A stretch of DNA of 64,000 nt, taken from the NCBI RefSeq assembly GCF_002891295.1, contig NZ_LGUI01000011.1, positions 248,001 to 312,000 of the forward strand. The letters run 5' to 3'. This DNA comes from Streptomyces eurocidicus. Its GTDB lineage: Bacteria; Actinomycetota; Actinomycetes; Streptomycetales; Streptomycetaceae. Positions 1 to 8,877 of this stretch are shown here, in pieces (position 1 is the first letter of the stretch; each line of letters begins with the position of its first letter). The translations under genes and the position numbers were made by a program. The notes below the pieces were generated by a model that had not been told where the DNA came from, made no database searches, and saw only the letters and a list, made by a program, of their open reading frames with translations.

Positions 1-1017
1 TGCGCGCGGCTGGCCGAGCCCTCGCACACCGAGGTGGAGCGGGCGCTCTACGAGGACGTGACGCTGGTGAAGCTGCTGTCCATGCGGCGCACGATCTTCG
101 CCGTGAGCTCCGGCCTCGCCCCGTACGTCAGCTCCTCCACCGCCCACGCGATCGCGGTGCGCGAGCGCGCCCAGTTCGTACGCTTCCTCCAGCAGGGCAC
201 CGAGGGCGGCTGGGACGAGCGGCGGCTCGCGCGGACCGAGCGGGAGGTGCTGGACGCGCTCGCCGCGCGCGGCGAGGCGACCACGGCCGAGCTCGCCAAG
301 GACGTCCCCGCCCTGCGCGAGACGATCGCGGTCTCGGTGGGCAAGCCGTACGAGTCGCGGCAGAGCGTCGGCAGCAGGCTGCTGCGGCTGCTGGCCTCCG
401 ACGGGCACGTACGCCGTGGCCGCCCGCGCGGCTCGTGGACCAGCAGCCTCTATCCGTGGGCGCCCGCACCGCGGATCCCGGAGATCGACGTACGGGAGGC
501 GAAGGCGGAGCTCGCCGGGCGCTGGCTCGGCTCCTTCGGGCCCGCGACGGAGGCCGATCTGAAGTGGTGGACGGGCTGGACGCTCGGCGACACCCGCAGG
601 GCGCTGGCCGACGCGGGCGCCGTCGAGGTCGAGTTGGCCGGCGGCGCCACCGGCCACGCCCTGCCGGACGACCTGGACGACGTCCCGCCCGCCGGGCCGT
701 GGGCCGCCCTGCTGCCCGGCCTCGACCCCACCCCGATGGGCTGGCGCGGCCGGGACTGGTACCTGTCGCCGGACCTCGTGCCCGCGCTCTTCGACCGGGC
801 CGGGAACGTCGGGCCGACGGTGTGGTGGGACGGCCGCGTCGTCGGCGGCTGGGCCCAGCGCGCGAACGGGCGCATCGTCTGGCGGCCGCTCGCGGACGTG
901 GGGCGCGAGGCGGCCTCCGCGATCGCCGCGGAGGCCGCCAGGCTGGCGGAGTGGGTGGGCGACGTACGGGTCACGCCGCGCTTCCGGACGCCGCTGGAGC
1001 GGGAGTTGGTGCGGTGA
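1..1017 (+). CDS. Winged-helix DNA-binding domain protein (HTH_42/AlkX-like), 5' partial
   Basis: The reading frame is open from base 1, so the gene begins upstream of the window; the GTG at 34 is internal (the codons before it read CARLAEPSHTEVE). About 339 residues are visible. The family (PF06224, related to E. coli YcaQ) has stacked winged helices; some members are DNA glycosylases acting on alkylated or crosslinked bases. Supporting segments are QSVGSRLLRLLASDGHVRRG (a helix-wing unit) and the later WLGSFGPATEADLKWWTG stretch, typical of the family's C-terminal part. The gene ends at TGA before a repeat-rich gap. Glycosylase activity cannot be judged without the N-terminus. Confidence 0.8.
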   Translation, partial: CARLAEPSHTEVERALYEDVTLVKLLSMRRTIFAVSSGLAPYVSSSTAHAIAVRERAQFVRFLQQGTEGGWDERRLARTEREVLDALAARGEATTAELAKDVPALRETIAVSVGKPYESRQSVGSRLLRLLASDGHVRRGRPRGSWTSSLYPWAPAPRIPEIDVREAKAELAGRWLGSFGPATEADLKWWTGWTLGDTRRALADAGAVEVELAGGATGHALPDDLDDVPPAGPWAALLPGLDPTPMGWRGRDWYLSPDLVPALFDRAGNVGPTVWWDGRVVGGWAQRANGRIVWRPLADVGREAASAIAAEAARLAEWVGDVRVTPRFRTPLERELVR

Positions 1018-1129
1018 GGGGGGTGGTGGGGTGAGCGGAGGCCGGTGCGGTGAGCGGGGGTGTTCGGGTGGCGGGGGTGACGGGGGTGACGCCGTCGGCC
1101 TGTCGGCCCGTCGTTCCGCCGCCCCCCGT

Positions 1130-1233
1130 CCGTCGATCCCGGCCGCCGGTCACATCCGTCGATCCCGGCCGCCGGTCCCGTCCGTCTGCCCCTGCCGCCG
1201 GTTCCGTCCACCGGTCCCGGCCGCCGGTTCCCC
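1130..1233. repeat. 26-bp tandem repeat, four copies
   Basis: Four head-to-tail 26-bp units begin at 1130, 1156, 1182 and 1208. Each carries a CCGGCCGCCGGT-like core and the first two are nearly identical. They fill much of the 266-bp gap between the winged-helix gene and the VOC gene, which converge here. No gene is seen in the gap. Confidence 0.8.
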
Positions 1234-1283
1234 GTCGCCCGCCTCGCTCCGTCACCCCTTCAGCTCAGCGCCCCCGCGCCCCC

Positions 1284-1721
1284 TCACTCCCCCATCACCT
1301 CCGACGCCCGCATCCCCCGCTCCGACGGCTGCTCCCCGTACGGCTTCGTGATGAACTCGATGACACAGGTGCCGCCCGGGTCGCGGACGTAGACGCCGCG
1401 CCCGTCGTAGTCGTGGTTGATCTTCCCCTCCTCCGTCAGCATCGGGTCGGCCCAGAACGGCAGCCCGCGCTCCGCGATACGGGCGCGGACCGCCTCGAAC
1501 TCCTCGTCCGTGACGAGGAAGGCGAGGTGGCTCAGGTTGATGTCCTCGGCCGGGATCATGGAGTCGGCGAAGTCGACGCCGACCGAGTTGGACGTGGTGA
1601 CCTGCGTGAAAGGGCCCCAGTCCAGGGGCGCCTCGGACGATCCCGACAGCCAGGCCAGGAAGGCGCCCGTCTCCCGGCGGTCCTTGACGTGGATGATGAT
1701 GTGGTTCAACTCGTGGGACAC
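1284..1721 (-). CDS. VOC (glyoxalase/bleomycin-resistance/dioxygenase) superfamily protein
   Basis: This 145-residue protein starts at a GTG with AAGGA about 7 bases upstream. It has two beta-alpha-beta-beta-beta modules: MSHELNHIIIHVKD opens the first, LSHLAFLVTDEEFEAVRARI opens the second, and it closes with the DPGGTCVIEF strand. The His of HIIIH, the His of LSHLAF and the Glu of CVIEF fit the usual metal-binding positions. VOC proteins cover lyases, dioxygenases and drug-binding resistance proteins; substrate cannot be told from sequence. It follows the DHA2 exporter gene on the same strand after a 50-bp gap, so the two may be co-transcribed, which would suit a small-molecule tolerance role (inference). 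Confidence 0.85.
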   Translation of the reverse strand: MSHELNHIIIHVKDRRETGAFLAWLSGSSEAPLDWGPFTQVTTSNSVGVDFADSMIPAEDINLSHLAFLVTDEEFEAVRARIAERGLPFWADPMLTEEGKINHDYDGRGVYVRDPGGTCVIEFITKPYGEQPSERGMRASEVMGE

Positions 1722-1771
1722 GGTGGTCCTTTCTTCGACTCTTCGACTCGCTCCGTCGGGCGCGAGTGGTG

Positions 1772-3274
1772 TCAGGGGTTCCTACCCCGCCCGCCGGGCA
1801 GGGCTAAGGCGCCCAGGGCCGCACACGCGGTGAACGCGGCGGCGGTCAGCAGGGCCCGGCCGTATCCGGCGGTCAGCGCCTGCTGGAGTTCATGGGGCCG
1901 CCGGACCAGCCGGGCGGCCGTGGTGTGCGAGGCGACGGTGGCGAGCACGGCGAGGCCCAGCGCGCCGCCGACCTGGCGGGAGGTGTTGACGAGGCCGGAG
2001 GCCAGCCCGGCCTCGGACGGTTCCGTGCCGCTGGTGGCGGCGACCATGGCGGGCATGAGGGACAGGCCGAAGCCGAGTGACGCGAGGACGAACGGCCCGG
2101 CCACCTGGCCCGCGTAACCGCCGCCCGCGCCGATCCGGGAGAGCCCCACGAAACCGGCGGTGCTCAGCGTCATCCCGGCGACGATCAGCGGGCGTGGCCC
2201 GGTGCGGGCGACGAGGCGGGTCGCGATCCGCGCGCCCACGATGATGGCGAGCGACCCGGGCACGAAGCACAGACCCGCCTGAAGGGCGCTGAACGCGAGG
2301 TTCTGCTGGAGGTGCAGGGAGAGCAGGAACCACATCGAGAACCCGGCCCCGCTCATCGCCATCACCAGCGGATTGGCGACGGCGAGGCCACGGTGGCGCA
2401 GGATCGCCAGGGGTACGAGCGGATGGGCGACCCGGGACTCGATGACGACGAACCCGGCCAGCAGCAGCACCCCGGCACCGACCGGCACCCAGGCGCGCGG
2501 GGAACCCCAGCCGTGCGTCTCGCTGCTGATCGCCCCGTGGACGAGGGCGGTCAGGCCGGCCGTGGCCGTGAGGGCCCCGGGCAGGTCGAGCCGGCGCGCC
2601 CCGCCCCGTTCGCCGCCCGCCGCCGGTACGTACAGGAGCGCCGCGGTCAGCAGCGCGGCGCCTATGGGGACGTTGACGAACAGCACCCAGCGCCATCCGG
2701 CGTACTCGGTGAGCACCCCACCGACGACCGCGCCGACCGCGCCGCCGGCCGCCGTGACGACGCTCCAGGCGCCCATCGCGCGGGCCCGGGAGACGGGTTC
2801 GGTGAAGGTCCTCATGATCAGCGCGAGGGTGGCGGGCGCGAGGAACGCGGCGCCGACGCCCTGGACGGCGCGGGCCGCGACGAGCGGACCGCCGGTGGTG
2901 GCGAAGCCGCCCACCAGGGAGGCGACGGTGAAGGCGATGACGCCGGCCAGGAAGGCGCGGCGGGTGCCGGCGAGGTCGGCCGTCCGGCCGCCGAGGAGCA
3001 ACAGCCCGGCGAAGCCGAGGGTGTAGGCGTTGACGATCCACTGCTGGCCCGGTGCGTCGAGGCGTAATCCGGCGCGCATGGCGGGGAGCGCCACGTTCAC
3101 GATCGTCACATCGAGGATGACCATGAACTGAGCGGCGCAGGCGAGGACGAGGATCGCGGTGGCGGACCGGGGCCGGTTCGCGGCGGGGCCGGTTCCGAGC
3201 GTGGTACCGGGCGTGGCTGTGGGGTTGTGGTGGTGGTTCCCGGCCGGCGTCTGCGACGGGTCGGCTCTGCGCAT
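1772..3274 (-). CDS. DHA2-family (EmrB/QacA) MFS multidrug exporter
   Basis: About 500 residues with 14 predicted membrane segments, the usual size of 14-TM drug:proton antiporters. The first helix reads LACAAQFMVILDVTIVNVAL, a hallmark of DHA2 pumps (Asp in TM1), and GGRTADLAGTRRAF is the loop 2-3 motif A. I chose the ATG at 3274 because GAGGA lies 10 bases upstream; the longer GTG start at 3331 has a G run directly against it and would run toward the operator. The gene carries two TTA codons (codon 70 at 3065-3067 and codon 490 at 1805-1807), so translation should depend on the bldA tRNA. It is divergent from a TetR gene that probably represses it. Confidence 0.9.
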   Translation of the reverse strand: MRRADPSQTPAGNHHHNPTATPGTTLGTGPAANRPRSATAILVLACAAQFMVILDVTIVNVALPAMRAGLRLDAPGQQWIVNAYTLGFAGLLLLGGRTADLAGTRRAFLAGVIAFTVASLVGGFATTGGPLVAARAVQGVGAAFLAPATLALIMRTFTEPVSRARAMGAWSVVTAAGGAVGAVVGGVLTEYAGWRWVLFVNVPIGAALLTAALLYVPAAGGERGGARRLDLPGALTATAGLTALVHGAISSETHGWGSPRAWVPVGAGVLLLAGFVVIESRVAHPLVPLAILRHRGLAVANPLVMAMSGAGFSMWFLLSLHLQQNLAFSALQAGLCFVPGSLAIIVGARIATRLVARTGPRPLIVAGMTLSTAGFVGLSRIGAGGGYAGQVAGPFVLASLGFGLSLMPAMVAATSGTEPSEAGLASGLVNTSRQVGGALGLAVLATVASHTTAARLVRRPHELQQALTAGYGRALLTAAAFTACAALGALALPGGRGRNP

Positions 3275-3340
3275 GGCGGGCACGTCCTCACGGCTGAGGG
3301 CACGACGGGGGGCGCCGCGGTGCGGCGGCACCCCCCGAAA

Positions 3341-3372
3341 TTAGAGGCACTCCAAAAATGTAGCACCTCTAA
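3341..3372. promoter_or_regulatory. Inverted-repeat operator between DHA2 exporter and TetR gene
   Basis: TTAGAGG (3341-3347) and its complement CCTCTAA (3366-3372) flank an 18-bp AT-richer spacer, in the gap between the divergent exporter and regulator genes. This is the expected form and place of a TetR operator that controls both promoters. The half-sites and position are seen; binding is inferred. Confidence 0.6.
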
Positions 3373-3402
3373 TTCTGCTGGCCGGGCGGCTATCCTGGAG
3401 CC

Positions 3403-4218
3403 ATGACCCCCGCCGCCCGTACCGACACCGCGCCGGCGCCCCGCGCGCGGACCTCACCCCGCGCGACCACGCCCCGTGCGACCACGCCACCCGCGACGCC
3501 GCCGCCCACGAGCGCGCCTCCCGCTACCACGCCGCCCTCGACGGCCGGTCTGCGCGAACGCAAGCGGGAGCGCACCCGCCGCTCGATCGCCCAGGCGGCC
3601 TTCCGGCTCTTCGCGGAGGACGGCTTCGACGCCGTGACGCTCACCCGGATCGCGGCGGCGGCCGAGGTGGCCCCGGCCACGGTCTTCACGCACTACGCGT
3701 CGAAGGAGGACATCTTCTTCGGCCGCCGCGACGAATTCGAGCCGAAGGTGACCGAGGCCGTGACCGGCGCCGCCACCGGCGCCGAACTCCTCGAACGGCT
3801 GGGCCAGGCCTACGCCGCGGCCTTCGACATCGCCCTGGACGAGGACGCCCTGGACCAGGCCCGGGTCTTCTCCCGGGTCCTGCTCGACAGCGCGGCCCTG
3901 CGCCGCAGCTACCACCCCGTCGCCCACCGCCGCCGGCTGCTCCTGGAGCGGCTCCTCCTGGAGCGGTCCGGCGCGCGGGGCGCCGACCCCGCCGTACGGG
4001 CCGAACTGGAGGCGTTCGCGGCCCTGGCCAACACGGCGCGGGAGCTGGGCTTCGAAGCCCTGCACGCGTCGCTGGCGGCGGGCGAGCCGGCGGACCGGGT
4101 ACGGGAGGCGGCGGGGGCGGCGCTGGCCAGGGGGTACGGGAGGGTTGTGCGGGCTTACGGGGGGGCGGGGGTGTTGGACGCCGGGGTGTTGGACGCGGGG
4201 GTGTTGGACGCGGGGTAG
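3403..4218 (+). CDS. TetR/AcrR-family transcriptional regulator
   Basis: 271 residues. A Pro/Thr/Ala-rich disordered N-terminal tail of about 50 residues comes before the TetR helix-turn-helix (RERKRERTRRSIAQAAFRLF to VFTHYASKEDIFF, about residues 50-100). The rest is an alpha-helical ligand domain. ATG 3403 has GGAG just upstream and TATCCT at 3391-3396, so the transcript may have a very short leader. The C-terminus is odd: it ends in GVLDA repeated three times from a 15-bp DNA tandem repeat that runs to the stop codon. Divergence from the DHA2 pump and the shared palindrome suggest it is the pump's local repressor. Confidence 0.88.
   Translation: MTPAARTDTAPAPRARTSPRATTPRATTPPATPPPTSAPPATTPPSTAGLRERKRERTRRSIAQAAFRLFAEDGFDAVTLTRIAAAAEVAPATVFTHYASKEDIFFGRRDEFEPKVTEAVTGAATGAELLERLGQAYAAAFDIALDEDALDQARVFSRVLLDSAALRRSYHPVAHRRRLLLERLLLERSGARGADPAVRAELEAFAALANTARELGFEALHASLAAGEPADRVREAAGAALARGYGRVVRAYGGAGVLDAGVLDAGVLDAG
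4171..4215. repeat. 15-bp tandem repeat x3 inside the TetR C-terminus
   Basis: Three units of GTGTTGGACGCSGGG (4171-4185, 4186-4200, 4201-4215) end directly at the TAG stop and encode VLDAG copies. The second and third are identical, which points to recent slippage expansion. Confidence 0.9.
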
Positions 4219-4242
4219 GGGCACGGGGCGCTCGGGCTCGGC

Positions 4243-4385
4243 CGCGTGGGAGCCCGGAGCATGCGAGCCCCGCCGCGTGGGAGCCCGGAGCATGCGAGCC
4301 CCGCCCCGTGGGAGCCCAGGCGCTCTGCCCCAGCCCCGTGAGAGCCCGGGCGCTCCGGCCCGGCCCCGTGGGAGCCCGGGCGTGC
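4243..4385. repeat. About 31-bp imperfect tandem repeat (4+ units)
   Basis: Units beginning near 4243, 4274, 4305 and 4336 share a CGTGGGAGCCCGG-type core; the first two are nearly identical over 31 bp and later ones diverge. They fill the gap between the convergent TetR and M64 peptidase genes, directly after the 15-bp repeat. Confidence 0.75.
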
Positions 4386-4387
4386 GG

Positions 4388-5671
4388 TCAGCGCGTCACG
4401 TGCCAGCTCAGCGAGCCCGTCAGCCGCCGCCGCAGTTCCGGGTCGCGGACCGCGTCCGTCGCGTCCACGGCCGTCGCCGTCACCACGTGCCCGCGACCGT
4501 CCGCGCGAATGCCGAGCGAGGCCGGGGTGACCGCCTTCCGGCCACGGGCGCGGAAGACCTCGCGGCCGTCGGCGTACCACCGTACGACCGCCGTGGCGGC
4601 GGACGTCCGGACCTCGACGCGGTCCTCGCGTCCGACCTCCGCGCCCGGCGCGACCGTACCGGTCAGCACGCTCGCGTGCCGGTGGAAGCCCGCGATCATC
4701 GCCTCGCGGCCCGGCAGGTTGAACTCGCGGCCGAGCGTCCGCATCACCGAGTTCTCGGTGGGACGGTAGAGACCCTTGGGGTAATACCCGCCGCCCTCGT
4801 ACGCGCCGACCGCGCCACCGTCCGGCGAGGTCTCCCCCAGCCAGCGGTACCACTTCTTCCGCTGCGCGGCCTGCTCGTCGGCGGGCAGCTTGCTGATGTT
4901 GACCTCCCAGGGCTCGGCGCCCGTGTACGTCCCGTACTCGTCGTACTGGTACTCGTCGGCGAGCTTGCCGAGCGAGTGCCCGGTCTCGTGGACGGCGACC
5001 TGGTCCGACTTGGGATGGCCGGAGGAGGCGGTGGCGATGCCGTCGTAACCCACCTGCGAGACGACGTCGTTGTAGCCCGCGCCGCCGTACTTGGCGGAGT
5101 TGGACAGCACCACGACGAGGTCGGCGGCGGGCGCCTTCGCCGCGTACGACTCGACGCGCCCGGTGTCGACGCACAGCAGCCGCTCGATCCCGTCGCAGAA
5201 GAAGGCGGACTTCAGCGCGGTGTCCTTCTCGACGCCCTGCACCGGGTCGCCGGAGACACCGGACTGCCGCGAAACAGCGCTGACCGCCCATACGTTGAAG
5301 AGTTTCCGGTACGAGGCGTACGGCTCGACGGCCGAGATCTTCTCCCACTTGACGCGGACGTCCGCGCGGAAGTCGTCCTGCTCGGCGCCGGTGTACCCGT
5401 CCCCGACGAAGACGACGTCGAGCTTGGTGGCGACCGGGCCGTTCTCGACGATCGGCGTCACGTCGCCGTCGCCGGGGGCGGAGGGGCGGAGCGGGTGGGG
5501 CGGGGTGGGGGATGCGGGGACCGTGGTGTGTCTGGGGTGTCCGTCGGGGCCGGTGAAGTATTCGACGGATTGGGGTGGTTGGGGGTGTTGAGGTGTGGCG
5601 GTTGCGGTCGCGGTGGCTGTTGTGGCCAGGATGGCCGTGAGGGCCAGGGCGAGGGGTATTCGTCTGCGCAT
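4388..5671 (-). CDS. Secreted M64-family (IgA-peptidase-like) zinc metallopeptidase
   Basis: 427 residues from ATG 5671. A Sec signal peptide is clear (MRRRIPLALALTAILATTAT), followed by a Pro/Thr-rich linker to about residue 70 and then the M64 catalytic domain (VVFVGDGYTGAEQDDF onward). The zinc motif HETGHSLGKLADEY sits at residues 228-241: His228 and His232 with Glu229, and the downstream DE typical of the family. It should act outside the cell; the peptide substrate is unknown. The reading frame upstream of this ATG stays open into the neighbouring hydrolase gene, but the signal peptide and the intervening palindromic repeat argue for separate genes. Confidence 0.88.
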   Translation of the reverse strand: MRRRIPLALALTAILATTATATATATPQHPQPPQSVEYFTGPDGHPRHTTVPASPTPPHPLRPSAPGDGDVTPIVENGPVATKLDVVFVGDGYTGAEQDDFRADVRVKWEKISAVEPYASYRKLFNVWAVSAVSRQSGVSGDPVQGVEKDTALKSAFFCDGIERLLCVDTGRVESYAAKAPAADLVVVLSNSAKYGGAGYNDVVSQVGYDGIATASSGHPKSDQVAVHETGHSLGKLADEYQYDEYGTYTGAEPWEVNISKLPADEQAAQRKKWYRWLGETSPDGGAVGAYEGGGYYPKGLYRPTENSVMRTLGREFNLPGREAMIAGFHRHASVLTGTVAPGAEVGREDRVEVRTSAATAVVRWYADGREVFRARGRKAVTPASLGIRADGRGHVVTATAVDATDAVRDPELRRRLTGSLSWHVTR

Positions 5672-5780
5672 GGGGGCTCCCGGGGCGGTGATGGGTGCGG
5701 CCCAAGGTAGGGAGTTGGGGGGTGGGGGGCAATGTGGGTGGGGGGCCGGTGCGGGTGTGAGGGCCGGTGGTGCGCCTGCG

Positions 5781-5984
5781 GCGGGCTTTCCCCAGCCCCG
5801 CCCCTTCCCGATACCGGGGCTCCGCCCCGGACCCCGGTCCTCAAACGCCGGACGGGCTGAAATCAGCCCGTCCGGCGTTTGAGGACACCGCGCGGCAGCG
5901 CGGAAAAGGGGCCCGGGGGCGGAGCCCCCGGTTACGGGAAGGGGCGGGTGGGGACAAAGCCCCGCGCAGCGGCAACCCCACCGC
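5781..5984. repeat. Palindromic intergenic element, copy 1
   Basis: A perfect 23-bp inverted repeat (5838-5860 and 5863-5885, 2-base centre, core GCCGGACGGGCTGA) is nested in imperfect outer arms: CTTTCCCCAGCCCCGCCCC near 5786 pairs with GGGGCGGGTGGGG near 5941. A separate GGGGGCGGAGCCCCC hairpin lies near 5915. It occupies the gap between the hydrolase and the M64 peptidase, both on the minus strand, and probably works as a terminator or mRNA-end structure. Confidence 0.85.
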
Positions 5985-5999
5985 CCCACCCCAGCCCCC

Positions 6000-7336
6000 T
6001 CAGACCTCCCCCTCACCATCCCCAACAACCGATCCAAAACCCGCCCACCCACCCGCACACCGTCATGCTCGAACTCATCCGTCACCCACACCCGCAAACC
6101 CCCGACCCCCGAAGCCGTCCGCAGCGAATGCCCCGTGTCCACGAACAGGTCGTCGTGGTAGACCGCCGCCGCCACCGGCACCTCGTTCCGGGCCAGCCGC
6201 GCCGCGTCGTACAGCGGCCCCCAGCCCTCCCGTTCCGCCAGGAGTTCCGCGACAGGGCGCAGGGGGCGCAGGGAAGGGTGCGTGTGGAGCATCCAGGGGT
6301 GCACGGTCTCGCCCGTGAAGAGAAAACGCGCCCCCTCGTCCGTATGCCCGTCGAACTGCGGGAATTCGGCGCGGACGCGGTCCGCCGACCAGTGCGTCGC
6401 GCGCCCGTCCTGGGCATAAATGGCCTCATGGAGGATTGCGTAGAGCGGGCACTGTGCGCGGGAGAGCACCGCGGCGGCCTGCTCGGTGAATGTGTCGGAG
6501 AGCCGCGGCCCGGCGGCCGTGGGCACGAAGGCGTCCTCCAGGAGGTAGTGGAGGCGGTGCGAGCCGTCCCCCGCCCCGAGCAGGATGCCGAGCTGCTGGA
6601 AGGCTCCGACGGTCAGCAGGGTGCCGTCCGGCAGGGTCTCCTCGTGGTCCGCGAGATGGGTGGCTATGCGCCGGGCGGCGTCCTCGTCCCCCGGATAGCG
6701 GGCGTAGTGCGCGAGGGATTTCCGCTCCATGCGCGGGTAGGCGGCACGGTAGACGGTGTCCGGGCCGGCGTCCAGGGACGGCAGCCCGCCCGTGATCAGC
6801 ACTTCGGCCAGGCCCTCCGGGGCCAGCGACAGATAGGTGACGGCGCAGAAGCCGCCGAAGCTCTGCCCGAGCACGGTCCAGGGCCGGCCGCCGGTCAGCC
6901 TCGCCCGGATGTGCTCGCAGTCGCGGACGATGGAGTCGGCCCGGAAGTGGGCGAGGTAGTCGGCCTGCCGCTCGGGGGTGCCGCGGAGCGGCAGCGTCTG
7001 GCGGTTGGCGGGCGTCGAGCGGCCGGTGCCCCGCTGGTCGAGGAGGAGGACGCGGTAGTCGTCCAGGGCCCGGTCGAGCCAGTTCTCCCGGCCCAGCGGG
7101 CGGCCCGCGGGGAAGCCGGGGCCGCCCTGGAGGTAGACGAGCCAGGGGAGTTCGTCCCGCGCCCGCCGGGTCGCGACGACCTCGCGTGCGTAGAGGCGGA
7201 TGCGCTCACCGTCGGGGTTCCCGTGGTCGAGCGGTACGTCGAAGTGGTGATCAGTGAGGACGAGCCCCGGCTGACGGACGGTGGCCGGGACGACCGGCGG
7301 TGCTACGACGGCCGCTTCGCCGACGGACTGGGGCAT
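6000..7336 (-). CDS. Proline iminopeptidase-like alpha/beta hydrolase (S33), apparent frameshift at its 3' end
   Basis: ATG 7336 has GAGGATGG at good spacing. The S33 fold is clear: oxyanion segment VYLQGGPGFPAGRP, LLLDQRGTGRST, nucleophile elbow GQSFGGF, and a late VYHDDLFVDTGHS stretch with the acid and His. Such enzymes cleave N-terminal proline or similar residues from peptides. The frame as written has no stop and runs on into the M64 gene. One extra G in the G5 run at 6008-6012 (minus strand) would give LLGMVRGEV followed by TGA at 6000-6002, about 445 residues, a normal family length. So the end given here assumes a 1-base deletion or sequencing error. Confidence 0.75.
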
Positions 7337-7422
7337 GGTTCCATCCTCACGTACGAACAGTTTCTTCACCTGCGGGACACCGATCGCTTGATGCGCACGG
7401 CGCAACCTACCGAGGGGCGGCA

Positions 7423-8616
7423 GTGGCGGAGAACAGCACCCACGGCATACGGGCGGACGGGCCCGCCGGCACCGGCAGGCCCCCGCACTCGGCGACCGGT
7501 GTACGGAAACGGCTGGCCGCCGCCCGGCGCACGCTGTCCACGGGCGCGGCGGAGGACGCGGCCGGGATGTTCCGCGCGGCCCGGGCGGACGCGGCCCGGC
7601 TGGGCCTGGTGGAGGAGCAGTTCACGGCGCTCCTCGGGCTCGGCGAGTGCGGCCTGGAGACGGGCGAGCTCGCCGAGGCCCGCGACCACTTCGCCGCCGC
7701 CGAGGGGCTCTTCGCGGGCGAACCGCTGCCCCGGCGCGTCCCGGCGCTGCGCGGCCGGGCCACCGCCCATCTGCTGGCGGGCGAACTGCGCTACTCCTGC
7801 TATCTCCTGGAGACCACCGTCGAGGCGCTGACCGCGTCGGGTACGCACGACGCCGAGGCCCTGATGCACCTCCACACCGCCTCCATCGCCCCCTATATGG
7901 ACATGGGGGCGCACGCCCGCGCCGTGCACGCCGCGCAGCTCGCGCTGTCGCTCGCGCCACAGGTACGGGACCCGGCGCTGGTCGCCGGCATGCACCGCGG
8001 CGTCGCCCGGACGTTCATCGCCGAGGGCCGTATCGCGGAGGCCGACGCCTCCCTCGCCCGCGCCCAGGAGCTGTACCGGCGGCTGGGCGTCCGCACCGAC
8101 CTGGCCCACTGCCACTGGATGCGCGGCTACGTCCGCTCCCAGGCCGGTGACCTGGAGGGCGCCGAGAGCGAGCTGCGCACGGCCCGCGACATGCTGGCGG
8201 CGAAGCGGGCGGTGCTGTTCACCACGCAGGTGGAGGTGGAGCTGGCGGACGTGCTGCGGCGGCGCGGCAAGGCCGCGGAGGCGGCGGAGCTGCTGAGTCC
8301 GCTGCTGGCCCCCTCGGCGCTGGGCGCCGAGCGCGGCGCCGTCCACGCGGGCGGCGCGCACCGCCTGCTGGGCCTCATCGCGGAGGAGCGCGGCGAGCAC
8401 GAGTCGGCGGAGGAGCACTACTGCTCGGCCCTGTCGCTCCTGGAGCGCACGGGCGCGGCGGGAGACCTCGCGGATCTGTGCCGCCTGCTGGGTGACCTGC
8501 TGCGGCGTGCGGGGCGGGTGGAGGCGGCTCTGGACGCGTACCGGACGGGGCTGGGGCATCGGGCGGCGCCGGGGACGACCACGTTGGGGCCTGCGCCGCC
8601 TTCGCCTCCGTATTGA
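7423..8616 (+). CDS. TPR-repeat protein
   Basis: 397 residues from GTG 7423, chosen for GAGGGG six bases upstream; upstream codons lack family-like sequence. The protein is almost entirely helix pairs of TPR type (for example AGMFRAARADAARLGLVEEQ, ESELRTARDMLAAKRAVLFT, AEEHYCSALSLLERTGAAGD). It resembles the tetratricopeptide part of large Streptomyces regulators but has no DNA-binding or ATPase domain. It probably serves as a protein-interaction scaffold. It is divergent from the hydrolase gene, with only 86 bp between the starts. Function is unknown. Confidence 0.8.
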   Translation: MAENSTHGIRADGPAGTGRPPHSATGVRKRLAAARRTLSTGAAEDAAGMFRAARADAARLGLVEEQFTALLGLGECGLETGELAEARDHFAAAEGLFAGEPLPRRVPALRGRATAHLLAGELRYSCYLLETTVEALTASGTHDAEALMHLHTASIAPYMDMGAHARAVHAAQLALSLAPQVRDPALVAGMHRGVARTFIAEGRIAEADASLARAQELYRRLGVRTDLAHCHWMRGYVRSQAGDLEGAESELRTARDMLAAKRAVLFTTQVEVELADVLRRRGKAAEAAELLSPLLAPSALGAERGAVHAGGAHRLLGLIAEERGEHESAEEHYCSALSLLERTGAAGDLADLCRLLGDLLRRAGRVEAALDAYRTGLGHRAAPGTTTLGPAPPSPPY

Positions 8617-8670
8617 TTGCTTGAGGGGGGTGGGGGTGGCGGAGGGTGCGCCTGCCGGTGGGTGGTGCGC

Positions 8671-8852
8671 CTGCGGCGGGCCTTTTCCCCTACCCGCCCC
8701 TTCCCGAACGGGGCTCCGCCCCGGACCCCGGTCCTCAAGCGCCGGACGGGCTGAGTTTTCCGCCCGTTCCGGGCAACGAATCAGCCCGTCCGGCGTTTGA
8801 GGACATTCGGGAAGGGGCGGGTAGGGGAAAACGCCCCGCGCAGCGGCACCCG
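8671..8852. repeat. Palindromic intergenic element, copy 2
   Basis: The outer arms are a perfect 26-bp inverted repeat (8683-8708 with 8806-8831). The inner arms (8732-8754 with 8781-8803) match except for one G:T position and hold the same GCCGGACGGGCTGA core. It lies between two convergent genes, the expected place for a bidirectional terminator. Confidence 0.85.
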
Positions 8853-8877
8853 CACCGCCCCGGCGACAACCCGCCCC

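Noticed and set aside
4388..7405. A single 1005-residue protein joining a hydrolase and an M64 peptidase
   Set aside because: The second half starts with its own ATG and a clear signal peptide, and a palindromic intergenic element lies between. One extra base would restore a normal hydrolase stop.
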